From assembly GCF_019991125.1 (NCBI RefSeq), contig NZ_JAGENB010000006.1:186001-250000 (forward strand): a stretch of DNA of 64,000 bases, given 5' to 3'. The notes beneath the pieces are model-generated. The model ran no database searches, was not told where the DNA came from, and was given only the letters and a program-made list of their open reading frames with translations. A program made the position numbers and the translations under genes. Below are positions 63,643 through 64,000 of the stretch, one piece after another (the stretch's first letter is position 1; each line of letters starts with the position of its first letter). This stretch comes from Phyllobacterium calauticae (GTDB taxonomy: Bacteria > Pseudomonadota > Alphaproteobacteria > Rhizobiales > Rhizobiaceae).

Positions 63643-64000
63643 GCACGACCGTTCTGCACAATGCCCGGATCGTCGATCCATCCCGCGGTCTCGATGAGAC
63701 CGGAACAATCATCGTCAGGAACGGCAGCATCGTTGCCAGCGGCGCCGATGCCCGCAACCAGGGTGCGCCCGAAGGGGCGACGGTTATCGACTGCACGGGA
63801 AAAACCGTCTTGCCGGGCCTCGTCGATGCCCGCGTCTTCATCGGCGAGCCCGGTGGCGAACACCGCGAAACCATCGCCTCGGCCAGCCAGGCGGCAGCGG
63901 CCGGCGGCGTGACCTCCATCATCATGATGCCGGACACCGATCCGGTGATCGACAATGTGGCGCTGGTCGAATTCGTCCGCCGTACGGCGCGCGACACGGC
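63639..64000 (+). CDS. Dihydroorotase-like protein lacking the HxH motif (partial, runs off right edge)
   Basis: First 120 residues of an amidohydrolase of the PyrC type: [40 protein letters not shown]. In active dihydroorotases the strand after LPG(L/F) is DxHxH(L)REPG with two metal-binding histidines; here it is [13 protein letters not shown], so both histidines and the arginine are missing. This matches the inactive PyrC' (PyrX) partners that form a dodecamer with PyrB in several proteobacteria. Start ATG overlaps the pyrB TGA. The rest of the gene is outside the window. Confidence 0.85.
   Translation, partial: MSTTVLHNARIVDPSRGLDETGTIIVRNGSIVASGADARNQGAPEGATVIDCTGKTVLPGLVDARVFIGEPGGEHRETIASASQAAAAGGVTSIIMMPDTDPVIDNVALVEFVRRTARDT

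Overview
The window is a stretch of GC-rich chromosome from an alphaproteobacterium, most likely of the order Hyphomicrobiales (Rhizobiales) and near Phyllobacterium/Brucella/Ochrobactrum. I infer this from gene families typical of that group (DUF2336, DUF3126, PAS_5-type and BTLCP proteins, a DUF6105-like protein, AidB), the gene order thrS-yidD-iscU-like-folE-hisI-patatin-CBS-rhomboid, and the many intergenic palindromic repeats. No rRNA, CRISPR array, prophage or transposase gene was found. One tRNA (Leu, anticodon GAG) is present.

Layout. 0-2.2 kb: the 5' part of a large surface protein (Ig-like repeats leading into an autotransporter-type barrel) that runs off the left edge, then tRNA-Leu. 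2.7-9.4 kb: lipB, the propionyl-CoA carboxylase alpha subunit (pccA), an EamA exporter, an XRE regulator and parE. 9.5-12.7 kb: an accessory stretch with a divergent EamA exporter/MarR pair and a low-GC pair of small genes, one of which encodes a double-glycine-leader (microcin-like) peptide. Three related repeat units delimit these modules. 13-18 kb: a four-gene branched-chain 2-oxoacid dehydrogenase operon (E1 alpha, E1 beta, E2, lpdA) ending in a clear terminator. 18-24.5 kb: DUF2336 protein, two large palindromes, a MaoC/HpcH pair, a nitroreductase/flavin reductase pair, an exported protein and an acyltransferase. 24.6-26.2 kb: a RES-Xre toxin-antitoxin pair between 53-bp direct repeats. 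26.2-33 kb: thrS, yidD, an IscU-like scaffold gene, folE, hisI, patatin, CBS and rhomboid genes. 33.5-40.4 kb: PAS, PilZ and LapG-like protease genes, gamma-carbonic anhydrase, cysE, and a cold-shock/DUF192/hydrolase operon. 40.6-43.1 kb: gloA, an orphan BrnA antitoxin and four consecutive single-domain XRE genes. 43.1-47.9 kb: an ArsR-SRPBCC pair with a probably leaderless promoter, an M48 protease/DUF898 pair and pccB. 48.5-54.3 kb: a tightly packed seven-gene gatC-GNAT-gatA-GNAT-ydcF-FAD-GNAT operon plus a small FlbD-like gene. 54.4-64 kb: an exported protein, an UPF0173 hydrolase, ruvX, aidB, a NitT/TauT-type ABC transporter, pyrB and a catalytically degenerate dihydroorotase running off the right edge.

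How it fits together. BCKDH (13-18 kb) makes branched acyl-CoAs whose breakdown can yield propionyl-CoA, and PccA/PccB (3.6 and 46 kb, on opposite sides of the window) carboxylate that propionyl-CoA. LipB supplies the lipoyl group that the BCKDH E2 needs. PyrB and the adjacent HxH-less PyrC homologue probably form one pyrimidine complex. The accessory material (GG-leader peptide, RES-Xre, XRE array, orphan BrnA) lies in intergenic spots marked by palindromic or direct repeats. Eight copies of one palindromic family occur in 64 kb, and they repeatedly create spurious extended reading frames.
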